In this document: piece by piece, positions 50,697 through 59,137 of the stretch
Layout: each line of letters starts with the position of its first letter
Position numbering within the stretch: the stretch's first letter is position 1
Assembly (NCBI RefSeq): GCF_008692785.1
Contig: NZ_VXJV01000001.1
Coordinates: 733,634 to 797,633 of the forward strand
Reading direction: 5' to 3'
Source: Salmonella enterica subsp. diarizonae
GTDB lineage: Bacteria; Pseudomonadota; Gammaproteobacteria; Enterobacterales; Enterobacteriaceae
Length of the DNA: 64,000 bases
The notes under the pieces: generated by a model
Told to the model about the DNA's origin: nothing
The model's input: only the letters and a program-made list of their open reading frames with translations
The model's database searches: none
Program-made: the position numbers and the translations under genes

Positions 50697-51578
50697 ATGC
50701 CATGGATCCAATTGAAACTGAATACCACCGGCGCGAATGCTGAAGATTTGAGTGATGCGCTGATGGAAGCGGGCGCCGTCTCCATCACCTTTCAGGATAC
50801 GCACGATACGCCGGTTTTTGAGCCGTTGCCGGGCGAAACCCGTCTGTGGGGCGATACCGATGTGATCGGTCTGTTCGACGCCGAAACCGACATGAAAGAC
50901 GTTGTCGCGATTCTGGAGCAACATCCCCTGCTGGGCGCCGGATTTGCCCATAAAATCGAACAACTGGAAGATAAAGACTGGGAACGCGAATGGATGGATA
51001 ATTTCCACCCGATGCGCTTTGGCGAACGTCTGTGGATTTGCCCCAGTTGGCGCGATATCCCGGACGAGAATGCGGTCAACGTGATGCTCGACCCGGGACT
51101 GGCGTTCGGTACGGGTACGCACCCCACCACATCCTTATGTCTGCAATGGCTGGACGGGCTCGATCTCAACGGCAAAACCGTGATCGATTTCGGCTGCGGT
51201 TCCGGCATTCTGGCGATTGCCGCGCTGAAGCTGGGGGCGGCAAAGGCGATTGGCATTGATATCGATCCACAGGCTATCCAGGCCAGTCGCAATAATGCCG
51301 AACGCAACGGCGTGTCTGAGAGGCTGGAGCTGTATCTGCCGAAAGACCAGCCAGACGCCATGAAAGCCGACGTGGTCGTCGCTAACATCCTTGCTGGCCC
51401 GTTACGCGAACTGGCGCCGTTAATCAGCGTGCTACCCGTTGAGGGCGGTTTGCTGGGCCTTTCCGGTATTCTTGCCAGCCAGGCGGAAAGCGTCTGCGAC
51501 GCTTACGCCGAGCTTTTCACTCTCGACCCGGTCGTTGAAAAAGAAGAGTGGTGCCGCATTACTGGCCGTAAGAAATAG
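50697..51578 (+). CDS. prmA: Ribosomal protein L11 methyltransferase
   Basis: PrmA trimethylates several amino groups of ribosomal protein L11. The 293-residue enzyme has an N-terminal L11-binding domain (1-60) and a Rossmann methyltransferase domain with [17 protein letters not shown] and the [10 protein letters not shown] motif. It starts 11 bases after the panF stop. Confidence 0.98.
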   Translation: MPWIQLKLNTTGANAEDLSDALMEAGAVSITFQDTHDTPVFEPLPGETRLWGDTDVIGLFDAETDMKDVVAILEQHPLLGAGFAHKIEQLEDKDWEREWMDNFHPMRFGERLWICPSWRDIPDENAVNVMLDPGLAFGTGTHPTTSLCLQWLDGLDLNGKTVIDFGCGSGILAIAALKLGAAKAIGIDIDPQAIQASRNNAERNGVSERLELYLPKDQPDAMKADVVVANILAGPLRELAPLISVLPVEGGLLGLSGILASQAESVCDAYAELFTLDPVVEKEEWCRITGRKK

Positions 51579-51587
51579 TTCTTGTCT

Positions 51588-51612
51588 GCGTGGTCGCCTG
51601 GCCACGCTTTTC
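51588..51612 (+). terminator. Terminator of prmA
   Basis: GCGTGG-TCGCCTGG-CCACGC followed by TTTTC lies nine bases past the stop. The stem is short but GC-rich. Confidence 0.7.
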
Positions 51613-51877
51613 TCCACACAACTCGCCTTAACGCCTTTCTGCTACTTCGATATAATATTAAATAATTTATTGATTTATATAATAATCCATCCAATTAAAC
51701 GCCTCGAAATTCGAACGGCGAACTTGCCGTTGTCGTGATGATGTTTGCAGGAGGCACGCTAAGGAACGCTTGTGGCAATCTCCCCCTTCAGGCTGGCAAT
51801 GGTGAAAAATCACGCGCAGCGGGAAAGTGATCTTGTCCTGAAACGAGACGGCGATCCCATTCATTTGGGGTAATTAG

Positions 51878-51982
51878 CTTATAAAAAAAGCAGATTATCC
51901 CGTTCATCTTGTTCCTGGACGAAGAAATATAGAGAAGTTACGGGAATTTGTAAGCGCGTACAAAACCGACAACAATGAATAA
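51878..51982 (+). pseudogene. Possible C-terminal remnant of an unknown protein
   Basis: After a TAG at 51875-51877 the frame reads LIKKADYPVHLVPGRRNIEK, then LREFVSAYKTDNNE and TAA. It has a natural amino acid mix and no start codon. A neighbouring frame (51799-51873) ending DLVLKRDGDPIHLG might be the part before it, shifted by one base. I do not recognise the family. Confidence 0.2.
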
Positions 51983-52071
51983 CTCTATGATTTTAATGAA
52001 TTATCAATTTATTTTACTGTTTTTAAGCACGATTCATTGATCTACAACAGTGGATTGTTCAAAGTTTGGCC

Positions 52072-52100
52072 TTTCATCTCGTGCAAAAAATGCGTAATAT
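52072..52100 (+). promoter_or_regulatory. dusB-fis promoter
   Basis: TTTCAT (52072-52077), 17 bases, TAATAT (52095-52100) and a GC-rich discriminator (ACGCCGCC) match the well studied E. coli fis promoter, which is growth-rate and stringently controlled, bound by Fis and IHF upstream. The A/T-rich tract before it fits UP-element and Fis sites. Confidence 0.85.
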
Positions 52101-52139
52101 ACGCCGCCTTGCAGTCACAGTATGGTCATTTCTTAACTC

Positions 52140-53105
52140 ATGCGCATCGGACAATATCAGCTCAGAAATCGCCTGATCGCAGCGCCCATGGCTGGCATTA
52201 CTGACAGACCTTTTCGGACGCTGTGCTATGAGATGGGAGCAGGATTGACAGTATCCGAGATGATGTCTTCTAACCCGCAAGTGTGGGAAAGCGATAAATC
52301 TCGTTTACGGATGGTGCACGTTGATGAGCCAGGTATTCGCACGGTGCAAATTGCCGGCGGCTCCCCGGTTGAGATGGCCGATGCCGCACGTATTAACGTG
52401 GAAAGCGGCGCCCAGATTATTGATATCAATATGGGGTGCCCGGCGAAGAAAGTGAATCGTAAGCTTGCAGGTTCAGCCCTCTTGCAGTACCCGGATTTAG
52501 TGAAGTCTATACTCATCGGGGTCGTAAACGCAGTGGACGTTCCTGTGACTCTCAAGATTCGCACCGGCTGGGCGCCGGAATACCGTAACTGCGTAGAGAT
52601 TGCCCAACTGGCTGAAGATTGTGGTATTCAGGCTCTGACCATCCATGGCCGCACCCGCGCCTGTTTGTTCAACGGAGAAGCTGAATATGACAGTATTCGG
52701 GCAGTTAAGCAGAAAGTTTCCATTCCGATTATCGCGAATGGCGACATTACTAACCCGCGTAAAGCCAGAGCTGTTCTCGACTATACAGGGGCGGATGCCC
52801 TGATGATAGGCCGCGCAGCTCAGGGAAGACCCTGGATCTTTCGGGAAATCCAGCATTATCTGGACACTGGGGAGCTGCTCCCGCCGCTGCCGCTGGCAGA
52901 GGTGAAGCGCTTGCTTTGCGCGCATGTTCGGGAACTGCATGACTTTTACGGTCAGGCAAAAGGGTACCGAATCGCGCGTAAACACGTCTCCTGGTATCTC
53001 CAGGAGCACGCTCCAAATGACCAGTTTCGGCGCACATTCAACGCTATTGAGGACGCCAGCGAACAGCTGGAGGCGTTGGAGGCATACTTCGAAAATTTTG
53101 CGTAA
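52140..53105 (+). CDS. dusB: tRNA-dihydrouridine synthase B
   Basis: DusB reduces a uridine in the D loop (position 17 in E. coli) of tRNA with NADPH and FMN. The 321-residue TIM-barrel protein has the catalytic cysteine in [13 protein letters not shown], the FMN-binding [14 protein letters not shown] and [15 protein letters not shown]. The start ATG at 52140 is 32 bases or so from the transcription start region. It is the first gene of the fis operon; its translation is important for fis expression in E. coli. Confidence 0.97.
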   Translation: MRIGQYQLRNRLIAAPMAGITDRPFRTLCYEMGAGLTVSEMMSSNPQVWESDKSRLRMVHVDEPGIRTVQIAGGSPVEMADAARINVESGAQIIDINMGCPAKKVNRKLAGSALLQYPDLVKSILIGVVNAVDVPVTLKIRTGWAPEYRNCVEIAQLAEDCGIQALTIHGRTRACLFNGEAEYDSIRAVKQKVSIPIIANGDITNPRKARAVLDYTGADALMIGRAAQGRPWIFREIQHYLDTGELLPPLPLAEVKRLLCAHVRELHDFYGQAKGYRIARKHVSWYLQEHAPNDQFRRTFNAIEDASEQLEALEAYFENFA

Positions 53106-53130
53106 ACAGAAATAAAGAGCTGACAGAACT

Positions 53131-53427
53131 ATGTTCGAACAACGCGTAAATTCTGACGTACTGACCGTTTCTACCGTTAACTCTCAGGATCAGGTAACCC
53201 AAAAACCCCTGCGTGACTCGGTTAAACAGGCACTGAAGAACTATTTTGCTCAACTGAACGGTCAGGATGTTAATGACCTGTATGAGCTGGTACTGGCTGA
53301 AGTAGAACAGCCCCTGTTGGACATGGTGATGCAATACACCCGTGGTAACCAGACCCGTGCTGCTCTGATGATGGGCATCAACCGTGGTACGCTGCGTAAA
53401 AAATTAAAAAAATACGGCATGAACTAA
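53131..53427 (+). CDS. fis: DNA-binding protein Fis
   Basis: Fis is a nucleoid protein and activator of rRNA transcription, abundant in early growth. The 98-residue homodimer has N-terminal beta hairpins and a C-terminal helix-turn-helix ([20 protein letters not shown]). It is identical in plan to E. coli Fis, and follows dusB after 25 bases. Confidence 0.99.
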
Positions 53428-53452
53428 TTTCGATTAGCTAACTGCTTGTTTA

Positions 53453-53489
53453 AAAAGGCGCTACTCGGCATGGGGAAGCGCCTTTTTTA
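53453..53489 (+). terminator. Terminator of dusB-fis
   Basis: AAAAAGGCGCT and AGCGCCTTTTTT (with a 10-14 base loop) flank an intrinsic terminator 25 bases after fis. Confidence 0.88.
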
Positions 53490-53512
53490 TACGCACCATA
53501 TGGAATTTGGTC

Positions 53513-54397
53513 ATGAAAGCGGAATGTGAACCTCAGTACTTTGGCGATGAATCGAAGAAGATTATTCACGGTGACGCGCTAACAGAACTTAAAAAACTGC
53601 CTTCTGAAAGCATTGACTTAATTTTTGCCGATCCGCCGTACAATATCGGAAAAGATTTCGACGGTATGGTGGAATCCTGGGATGAAGCATCTTTTCTGGC
53701 CTGGCTGTATGAATGCGTTGATGAATGCTACCGCGTGCTGAAGAAACACGGCACCATGTACATCATGAACAGCACAGAAAATATGCCGTATATCGATCTC
53801 AAATGCCGAACGCTTTTTACCATCAAAAGCCGTATCGTCTGGTCCTATGATAGTTCCGGGGTACAGGCGAAAAAATACTTTGGTTCTATGTATGAACCAA
53901 TCCTGATGATGGTAAAAAACCCGAAAAGCTATACCTTTAACCGCGACGCGATTCTGGTCGAGACCACGACGGGCGCTAAGCGCGCGCTAATTGATTATCG
54001 AAAAAACCCGCCCCAACCATACAATCAGAAAAAAGTACCGGGCAACGTCTGGTCATTTCCACGCGTACGTTATCTGATGGATGAATATGAAAACCATCCT
54101 ACGCAAAAACCCAGCGCGCTGTTAAGACGGATCATACTGGCCTCTTCTAACCCAGGAGATACCGTGCTGGACCCTTTCGCGGGTAGTTTTACTACGGGCG
54201 CTGTCGCAGCGATGTCAGGACGTAAGTTTATCGGTATTGAAATCAATAATGAGTACGTAAAAATCGGTCTCAGAAGATTGAGCATCACTTCGCATTATTC
54301 AGAAAATGAACTTGCAAAAGTTAAAAAGAGAAAGACAAAAAACCTATCAAAAAAGCGGCGAAATGTTGGGATAAATGCGCTATTTTCAGAGAAGTAA
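53513..54397 (+). CDS. yhdJ: Orphan DNA adenine methyltransferase YhdJ
   Basis: YhdJ methylates adenine in ATGCAT in E. coli and Salmonella, without a partner nuclease. The 294-residue enzyme has the N6-adenine motif DPPY in FADPPYNIG (about 42) and the SAM motif DPFAGSFTTGAVA later, the beta-class order. The start at 53513 (MKAECEPQYFGDES) matches the E. coli length; a TTG two codons earlier is a weak alternative. The C-terminus is Lys-rich. Confidence 0.95.
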   Translation: MKAECEPQYFGDESKKIIHGDALTELKKLPSESIDLIFADPPYNIGKDFDGMVESWDEASFLAWLYECVDECYRVLKKHGTMYIMNSTENMPYIDLKCRTLFTIKSRIVWSYDSSGVQAKKYFGSMYEPILMMVKNPKSYTFNRDAILVETTTGAKRALIDYRKNPPQPYNQKKVPGNVWSFPRVRYLMDEYENHPTQKPSALLRRIILASSNPGDTVLDPFAGSFTTGAVAAMSGRKFIGIEINNEYVKIGLRRLSITSHYSENELAKVKKRKTKNLSKKRRNVGINALFSEK

Positions 54398-54479
54398 AAG
54401 CATTGTAAGTCCGCTTTTCAGCGTCAAAATTTCATGTATATTCCCAGCACGCATGGGCATGAATACACAGGATTTGACG

Positions 54480-54644
54480 ATGATACGTAAGTATTGGTGG
54501 CTGGTTGTTTTTGCCGTCTCCGTTTTTCTTTTTGATGCGCTTTTGATGCAATGGATCGAATTGATGGCGACTGAACAGGATAAGTGTCGAAACATGGACT
54601 CTGTTAACCCTCTCAAATTGATCAATTGTACCGATCTGGAGTAG
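54480..54644 (+). CDS. yhdU: YhdU, small membrane protein
   Basis: The 54-residue protein starts MIRKYWWLVVFAVSVFLFDA, one membrane helix, then a short conserved part (ATEQDKCRNMDSVNPLKLIN). AGGA precedes the ATG at 54480; a longer upstream frame overlaps yhdJ and is not conserved. It matches E. coli YhdU, whose function is unknown. Confidence 0.9.
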   Translation: MIRKYWWLVVFAVSVFLFDALLMQWIELMATEQDKCRNMDSVNPLKLINCTDLE

Positions 54645-54685
54645 CGAACCGGGCGATTTAACCTATGATTATTTATCGCCTGGAT

Positions 54686-54738
54686 TTCTTTTATCCCTTA
54701 TAAAATCAGGGTATTAAAACACTTTAAGGATAAAAGAA
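54686..54738 (+). promoter_or_regulatory. Inverted repeat upstream of the MHYT-GGDEF-EAL gene
   Basis: TTCTTTTATCCCTTA (54686-54700) faces TAAGGATAAAAGAA (54725-54738), a 14-bp stem with one bulge and a 24-base loop, in the leader region of the next gene. It may be an mRNA structure or a binding site. Confidence 0.45.
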
Positions 54739-54793
54739 GGGGGATACTATCTCGTCCTTTTCTTTTCCTGCATAACCAATGAGCTAACGAAAC

Positions 54794-56893
54794 ATGCCGG
54801 TTAGTGAGTACAACCACATCCTTGTGGCGGTTTCATTTGCTGTCGCTATTTTTGCGTCCTATACCGCATTAAATATGGCCGGACGCGTTGTCGGAAACGC
54901 CAGAACAAGCGCCAGAATATGGCTAATGGGCGGCGGATTCGCACTGGGCGTCGGTATTTGGGCTATGCATTTTGTTGGGATGCTGGCGATGGATCACGCG
55001 ATGAACATGCGCTTCGATCCTTTCCTCACCGGCCTCTCCATGCTGATTGCGATCGGTTCCTCCCTTTTTGCGTTATGGCTGGTCAGCGCTGAAAAATTGC
55101 GCCTGCGCCGCTTACTGCCGGGCGCGCTGGTGATGGGGTTGGGCATCAGCGCAATGCATTATACCGGGATGGCGGCGCTGCAATTCGCTTCCATCATCGT
55201 CTGGAATAGCGCGTGGGTTGCTCTCTCTATCATTATCGCGCTACTGGCGTCCTACGCCGCGCTGTGGCTCACGTTCCGCCTGCGTCATGAGGGAACGGAT
55301 GTTGCTCTGAGGCGAGCAGGCGCCGCGGTATTAATGGGGATAGCTATCGCCGGCATGCATTACGCCGGCATGAAGGCCGCGCACTTTCCCCAAAACTGGC
55401 CGATGGAGCATCGTGGCGTCGATGGCAACTGGCTGGCTATTCTTGTCAGCGTGGTAGCGCTGACTATCCTGGGTATTACTCTGCTGGTTTCTTTATTTGA
55501 CGCCCGGCTTCAGGCCCGTACCGCACGGCTTGCCTCTTCGCTGGCACAGGCGAACCAGGAACTGGCACAGTTAGCGCTGCATGATACGCTCACCCGATTA
55601 CCAAACCGGGTACTCCTTGAGGATCGTCTGGAACAGGCCATCAGCAAAGCGAATCGGGAAGGTACGCCTTTCGCGCTACTGTTTATGGATCTGGATGGCT
55701 TTAAAACCGTTAATGACGCTTATGGTCATGATATCGGCGATAAGTTATTGGTGGCGGTAACGCATCGTCTGAACCAACCGCTGAACGGTCAGTTTACCCT
55801 GGCGCGGATTGGCGGCGATGAGTTTGTGCTGCTCGCAGAAGTCAGCGCGCCTGACGAAGCGGCTTCCCTTGCCAGCGCGCTGGTACATTCGATAGATGCG
55901 CCCTTTACGATAGATCCGTATGAACTGGTCGTCACCCTTAGCGTTGGAATAGCGCTCTATCCGCTGGACGGAAAAAACGAACGGGAACTGATGTTCAACG
56001 CCGATGCCGCGATGTACCACACGAAACATACGGGGCGTAACGGATACCATTTCTTTCAGCCATCAATGAATATGCTGGCGCAAACCCAACTTCAGCTAAT
56101 GAATGACCTGTGGCTGGCGCTGGAGAGACAAGAGCTCAGGCTGGTATATCAGCCTAAATTTCAGGCCCCTGCCGGCCCCATTGTAGGATTTGAGGCATTG
56201 CTGCGCTGGCATCATCCAAAACAAGGCGTACTGAATCCTGACCAGTTTTTACCGCTGGCGGAAAAAACGGGTCTTATTGTCGCCATCGGTAGCTGGGTTA
56301 TCAGCGAGGCGTGTCGCCAGCTCCACGAGTGGCACTTACAGGGATACGCCTTATGGTCAGTTGCGGTAAACCTGTCCGCCTTACAATTTGAGCAGCCAGG
56401 CCTTGTGGATACCATTAGGCAGAGCCTGGCCCGACACAATATCCGGCCCGATTTATTGATTCTGGAAATCACCGAAACCACAGCGATGAATAAGCCGGAG
56501 CAAAGCGTCGCTATACTAACCAGATTAACGGAAATGGGGGTTAAGGCCTCTATTGACGACTTTGGCACCGGTTATTCCAGCCTTCTCTATCTGAAACGTC
56601 TTCCGGCGTGCGAACTAAAAATTGATCGCGCTTTCGTGCATGAACTCAGCGCGGCAGGCGACGGCGCGACCATTGTTGCGGCTATTGTCGCACTGGCGAA
56701 AGCGTTAAATCTGCAAATTGTGGCAGAAGGCGTAGAAAATGAAACGCAGCAACAATTTCTGACACAATTGGGATGCCATACGCTTCAGGGATTCCTGCTT
56801 GGCAAACCGCGCACTGCAGAGGAAATCGATCGCGATATTCTCGATTCCACCAATACATTTATCAGGTCAATATATAATACCCGCCAAAAGTAA
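54794..56893 (+). CDS. Membrane MHYT-GGDEF-EAL c-di-GMP protein
   Basis: The 699-residue protein has a seven-helix N-terminal MHYT sensor (about 1-235) with three Met-His motifs (AMHFVGM, AMHYTGM, GMHYAGM) that may bind copper or a gas ligand. A GGDEF domain follows (about 265-430) with an intact RIGGDEF, and then an EAL domain (about 440-690) with FEALLRW, DDFGTGYSSL, LKIDRAF and AEGVENE. Both enzyme sites look complete. An RxxD inhibition site is not evident before GGDEF. It corresponds to S. Typhimurium STM3388, recalled from memory, and is absent at this place in K-12. Confidence 0.93.
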   Translation: MPVSEYNHILVAVSFAVAIFASYTALNMAGRVVGNARTSARIWLMGGGFALGVGIWAMHFVGMLAMDHAMNMRFDPFLTGLSMLIAIGSSLFALWLVSAEKLRLRRLLPGALVMGLGISAMHYTGMAALQFASIIVWNSAWVALSIIIALLASYAALWLTFRLRHEGTDVALRRAGAAVLMGIAIAGMHYAGMKAAHFPQNWPMEHRGVDGNWLAILVSVVALTILGITLLVSLFDARLQARTARLASSLAQANQELAQLALHDTLTRLPNRVLLEDRLEQAISKANREGTPFALLFMDLDGFKTVNDAYGHDIGDKLLVAVTHRLNQPLNGQFTLARIGGDEFVLLAEVSAPDEAASLASALVHSIDAPFTIDPYELVVTLSVGIALYPLDGKNERELMFNADAAMYHTKHTGRNGYHFFQPSMNMLAQTQLQLMNDLWLALERQELRLVYQPKFQAPAGPIVGFEALLRWHHPKQGVLNPDQFLPLAEKTGLIVAIGSWVISEACRQLHEWHLQGYALWSVAVNLSALQFEQPGLVDTIRQSLARHNIRPDLLILEITETTAMNKPEQSVAILTRLTEMGVKASIDDFGTGYSSLLYLKRLPACELKIDRAFVHELSAAGDGATIVAAIVALAKALNLQIVAEGVENETQQQFLTQLGCHTLQGFLLGKPRTAEEIDRDILDSTNTFIRSIYNTRQK

Positions 56894-56895
56894 TC

Positions 56896-57558
56896 TCAGG
56901 CTTCTTCCGCCTGATGTTCATTCGACATTAATTGCGTCACACAGCCATCCGGACTTAGCATTTTTAATACGTTATCGACTAATGTTGGCGCCTGCTTATA
57001 AAGATCATAACTTGTGGGATTCATTAACCAGTTCTTTACTATTCCGCTGAAACTACCGTGCAGAATAATTAATATGACGTCTAAATCAAGACTGCCTGAA
57101 ATCAGCTTTTTATCCATACATTGCTGTAATACTTCAAGCAACGACTGATGATGGAAACCAATCTTCTCCCGAATGGTCTGTTCCGATATCATGCCATTAT
57201 GGAACTCACATTTATGATATAAAATCTGCATTAACGCCTGCTGGCGAGGCACTGCCGCAATATATTGTAAGGCTGCAATAAATTTCTCACGTAAATCCTG
57301 TAAAGGATTATCATTCCTGTATCCCGTAAGCCTATCCTGAATGAGTTCGCGTAAAGGCGGTTGCTGTAACCAGACCTCGTTAAACAACTGCGTTTTATTC
57401 TCAAAGTGCCAGTAGATGGCTCCCCGCGTGACATCAGCGGCATCAGCGATATCGTTCAGTGTCGTGTTGGCAACGCCGCGCAAAGCGAACTGCACAATAG
57501 CGGTTTCAATCAGATGTTGCCGTGTCTTAAGCGCATCCGCCTTCGTTTTCTTCGCCAT
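56896..57558 (-). CDS. acrS: TetR-family repressor AcrS (EnvR)
   Basis: AcrS represses acrAB in E. coli and sits beside acrEF. The 220-residue protein starts MAKKTKADALKTRQHLIETA at 57558; a longer ATG seven codons upstream is not conserved. The helix-turn-helix is about 25-60 (TLNDIADAADVTRGAIYWHF), followed by a helical ligand domain. It is convergent with the MHYT gene and divergent from acrE. Confidence 0.95.
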   Translation of the reverse strand: MAKKTKADALKTRQHLIETAIVQFALRGVANTTLNDIADAADVTRGAIYWHFENKTQLFNEVWLQQPPLRELIQDRLTGYRNDNPLQDLREKFIAALQYIAAVPRQQALMQILYHKCEFHNGMISEQTIREKIGFHHQSLLEVLQQCMDKKLISGSLDLDVILIILHGSFSGIVKNWLMNPTSYDLYKQAPTLVDNVLKMLSPDGCVTQLMSNEHQAEEA

Positions 57559-57968
57559 AATTAAGATATCCGGAAACATAAAAACGATACATACGCTGGT
57601 AAAATATTCAGCACAAAAAACAACTTTACCATGTCCTTTTTAGCCAGACGAGAGACAGCTATTTTTACTTTGCACAACATCGCCAAATCAATAATAAAAA
57701 TAAATGCATTAGATAAATATATTCACATAGGATATGTATTCCGAATTATGTAATTCAACTTCATAAGTTTACTAATCCGGACATTATGAAACGACAAAGA
57801 ATGAATGTCTTTTGCTTTTATGTGCCGTGAACCCCACCCCAAAATAAGTATTACTTACATCACAAGCTAATAATTTGTAGGATACCCCTCTGCTATTCTA
57901 TTTTTCGCGCGTTAACGCCTTACCATCACCCGGTAAATAACGAGCTTTCGGTTTTTTAAGGAACAGTA
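57559..57968. other. acrS-acrE divergent regulatory region
   Basis: The 410-base, AT-rich gap has no gene. A perfect palindrome TAAGTATTACTTA lies at 57845-57857. The AT-rich composition agrees with the known H-NS silencing of acrEF in enterics. Confidence 0.55.
57845..57857. promoter_or_regulatory. Palindrome upstream of acrE
   Basis: TAAGTA-T-TACTTA is a perfect 13-bp dyad 112 bases before acrE. A TetR-type regulator such as AcrS could bind such a site, but no binding data are known to me. Confidence 0.35.
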
Positions 57969-59126
57969 ATGACGAAACATGCCAGGTTTTCACTCCTGCC
58001 CTCATTCATCATATTCTCTGCTGCGCTGCTGGCCGGTTGTAACGACCAGGGAGATACCCAGGCTCATCCCGGCGAGCCGCAAGTCACCATCCATGTGGTC
58101 GAAACAGCGCCGTTAGCCGTAACGACCGAACTTCCCGGACGTACGTCTGCATTTCGCATTGCGGAGGTTCGCCCCCAGGTGAGCGGGATCGTGCTTAAAA
58201 GAAATTTCACCGAAGGTAGCGATGTGGAGGCCGGACAGTCGCTTTATCAGATCGATCCTGCCACTTATCAGGCCGATTATGACAGCGCTAAAGGCGAACT
58301 TGCTAAAAGCGAAGCGGCTGCGGCTATCGCGCACCTGACGGTCAAACGCTATGTTCCGCTGGTCGGCACAAAATATATCAGCCAACAGGAATATGATCAG
58401 GCGATTGCCGACGCCCGCCAGGCCGATGCCACCGTTGTGGCGGCAAAAGCCGCTGTTGAAAGCGCGCGTATTAACCTTGCGTATACCAAAGTCACCTCGC
58501 CCATCAGCGGGCGTATAGGAAAATCTAACGTGACTGAAGGCGCGCTGGTGACTAACGGTCAGTCAACTGAACTGGCTACCGTACAGCAACTCGACCCGAT
58601 TTATGTCGACGTTACGCAATCAAGCAACGACTTTATGCGACTCAGGCAATCCGTCGAACAAGGTAGCCTGCATAAAGACAGCGCAAGTAGCACGGTTGAA
58701 CTGGTCATGGAAAATGGTCAGGTCTATCCGCTTAAAGGCACACTGCAATTTTCCGACGTTACCGTAGATGAAAGCACCGGCTCTATCACGCTCAGGGCGG
58801 TTTTCCCCAATCCACAGCACAGCTTACTTCCCGGTATGTTTGTTCGTGCCCGCATTGATGAAGGCATCCAGCCCAATGCCATCCTTGTCCCCCAGCAGGG
58901 CGTGACCCGCACGCCGCGCGGCGACGCAATGGTGATGGTAGTTAACGATAAAAGCCAGGTCGAAGCCCGCAATGTCGTGGCGGCGCAGGCTATTGGTGAT
59001 AAATGGCTCATCAGCAAAGGGTTAAAACCGGGCGATAAAGTCATCATCAGCGGCTTACAAAAAGCGCGACCGGGCGTCCAGGTGAAAGCCACTACCGATG
59101 CTTCGGCTGCGAAAACGGCGCAATAA
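57969..59126 (+). CDS. acrE: AcrE, adaptor lipoprotein of the AcrEF efflux pump
   Basis: AcrE links AcrF to the outer membrane channel TolC. The 385-residue protein has a lipoprotein signal ending AALLAG/C near residue 24, an alpha hairpin between two lipoyl halves (RPQVSGIVLKRNFTEGSDV and SPISGRIGKSNVTEGALV), a beta barrel and membrane-proximal domain. It is a paralogue of AcrA. acrF begins 11 bases later. Confidence 0.97.
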   Translation: MTKHARFSLLPSFIIFSAALLAGCNDQGDTQAHPGEPQVTIHVVETAPLAVTTELPGRTSAFRIAEVRPQVSGIVLKRNFTEGSDVEAGQSLYQIDPATYQADYDSAKGELAKSEAAAAIAHLTVKRYVPLVGTKYISQQEYDQAIADARQADATVVAAKAAVESARINLAYTKVTSPISGRIGKSNVTEGALVTNGQSTELATVQQLDPIYVDVTQSSNDFMRLRQSVEQGSLHKDSASSTVELVMENGQVYPLKGTLQFSDVTVDESTGSITLRAVFPNPQHSLLPGMFVRARIDEGIQPNAILVPQQGVTRTPRGDAMVMVVNDKSQVEARNVVAAQAIGDKWLISKGLKPGDKVIISGLQKARPGVQVKATTDASAAKTAQ

Positions 59127-59137
59127 GGTAACCGTAC

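Larger units (their letters stand above)
51579..52071. other. prmA-dusB intergenic region with possible gene tail
   Basis: After the prmA terminator this AT-rich gap has no intact gene. It contains two short frames that look like decayed protein ends, 51799-51873 (MVKNHAQRESDLVLKRDGD...) and 51878-51982 (KKADYPVHLVPGRRNIEKLR..., no start). The rest, up to the dusB promoter at 52072, shows nothing recognisable. Confidence 0.4.
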
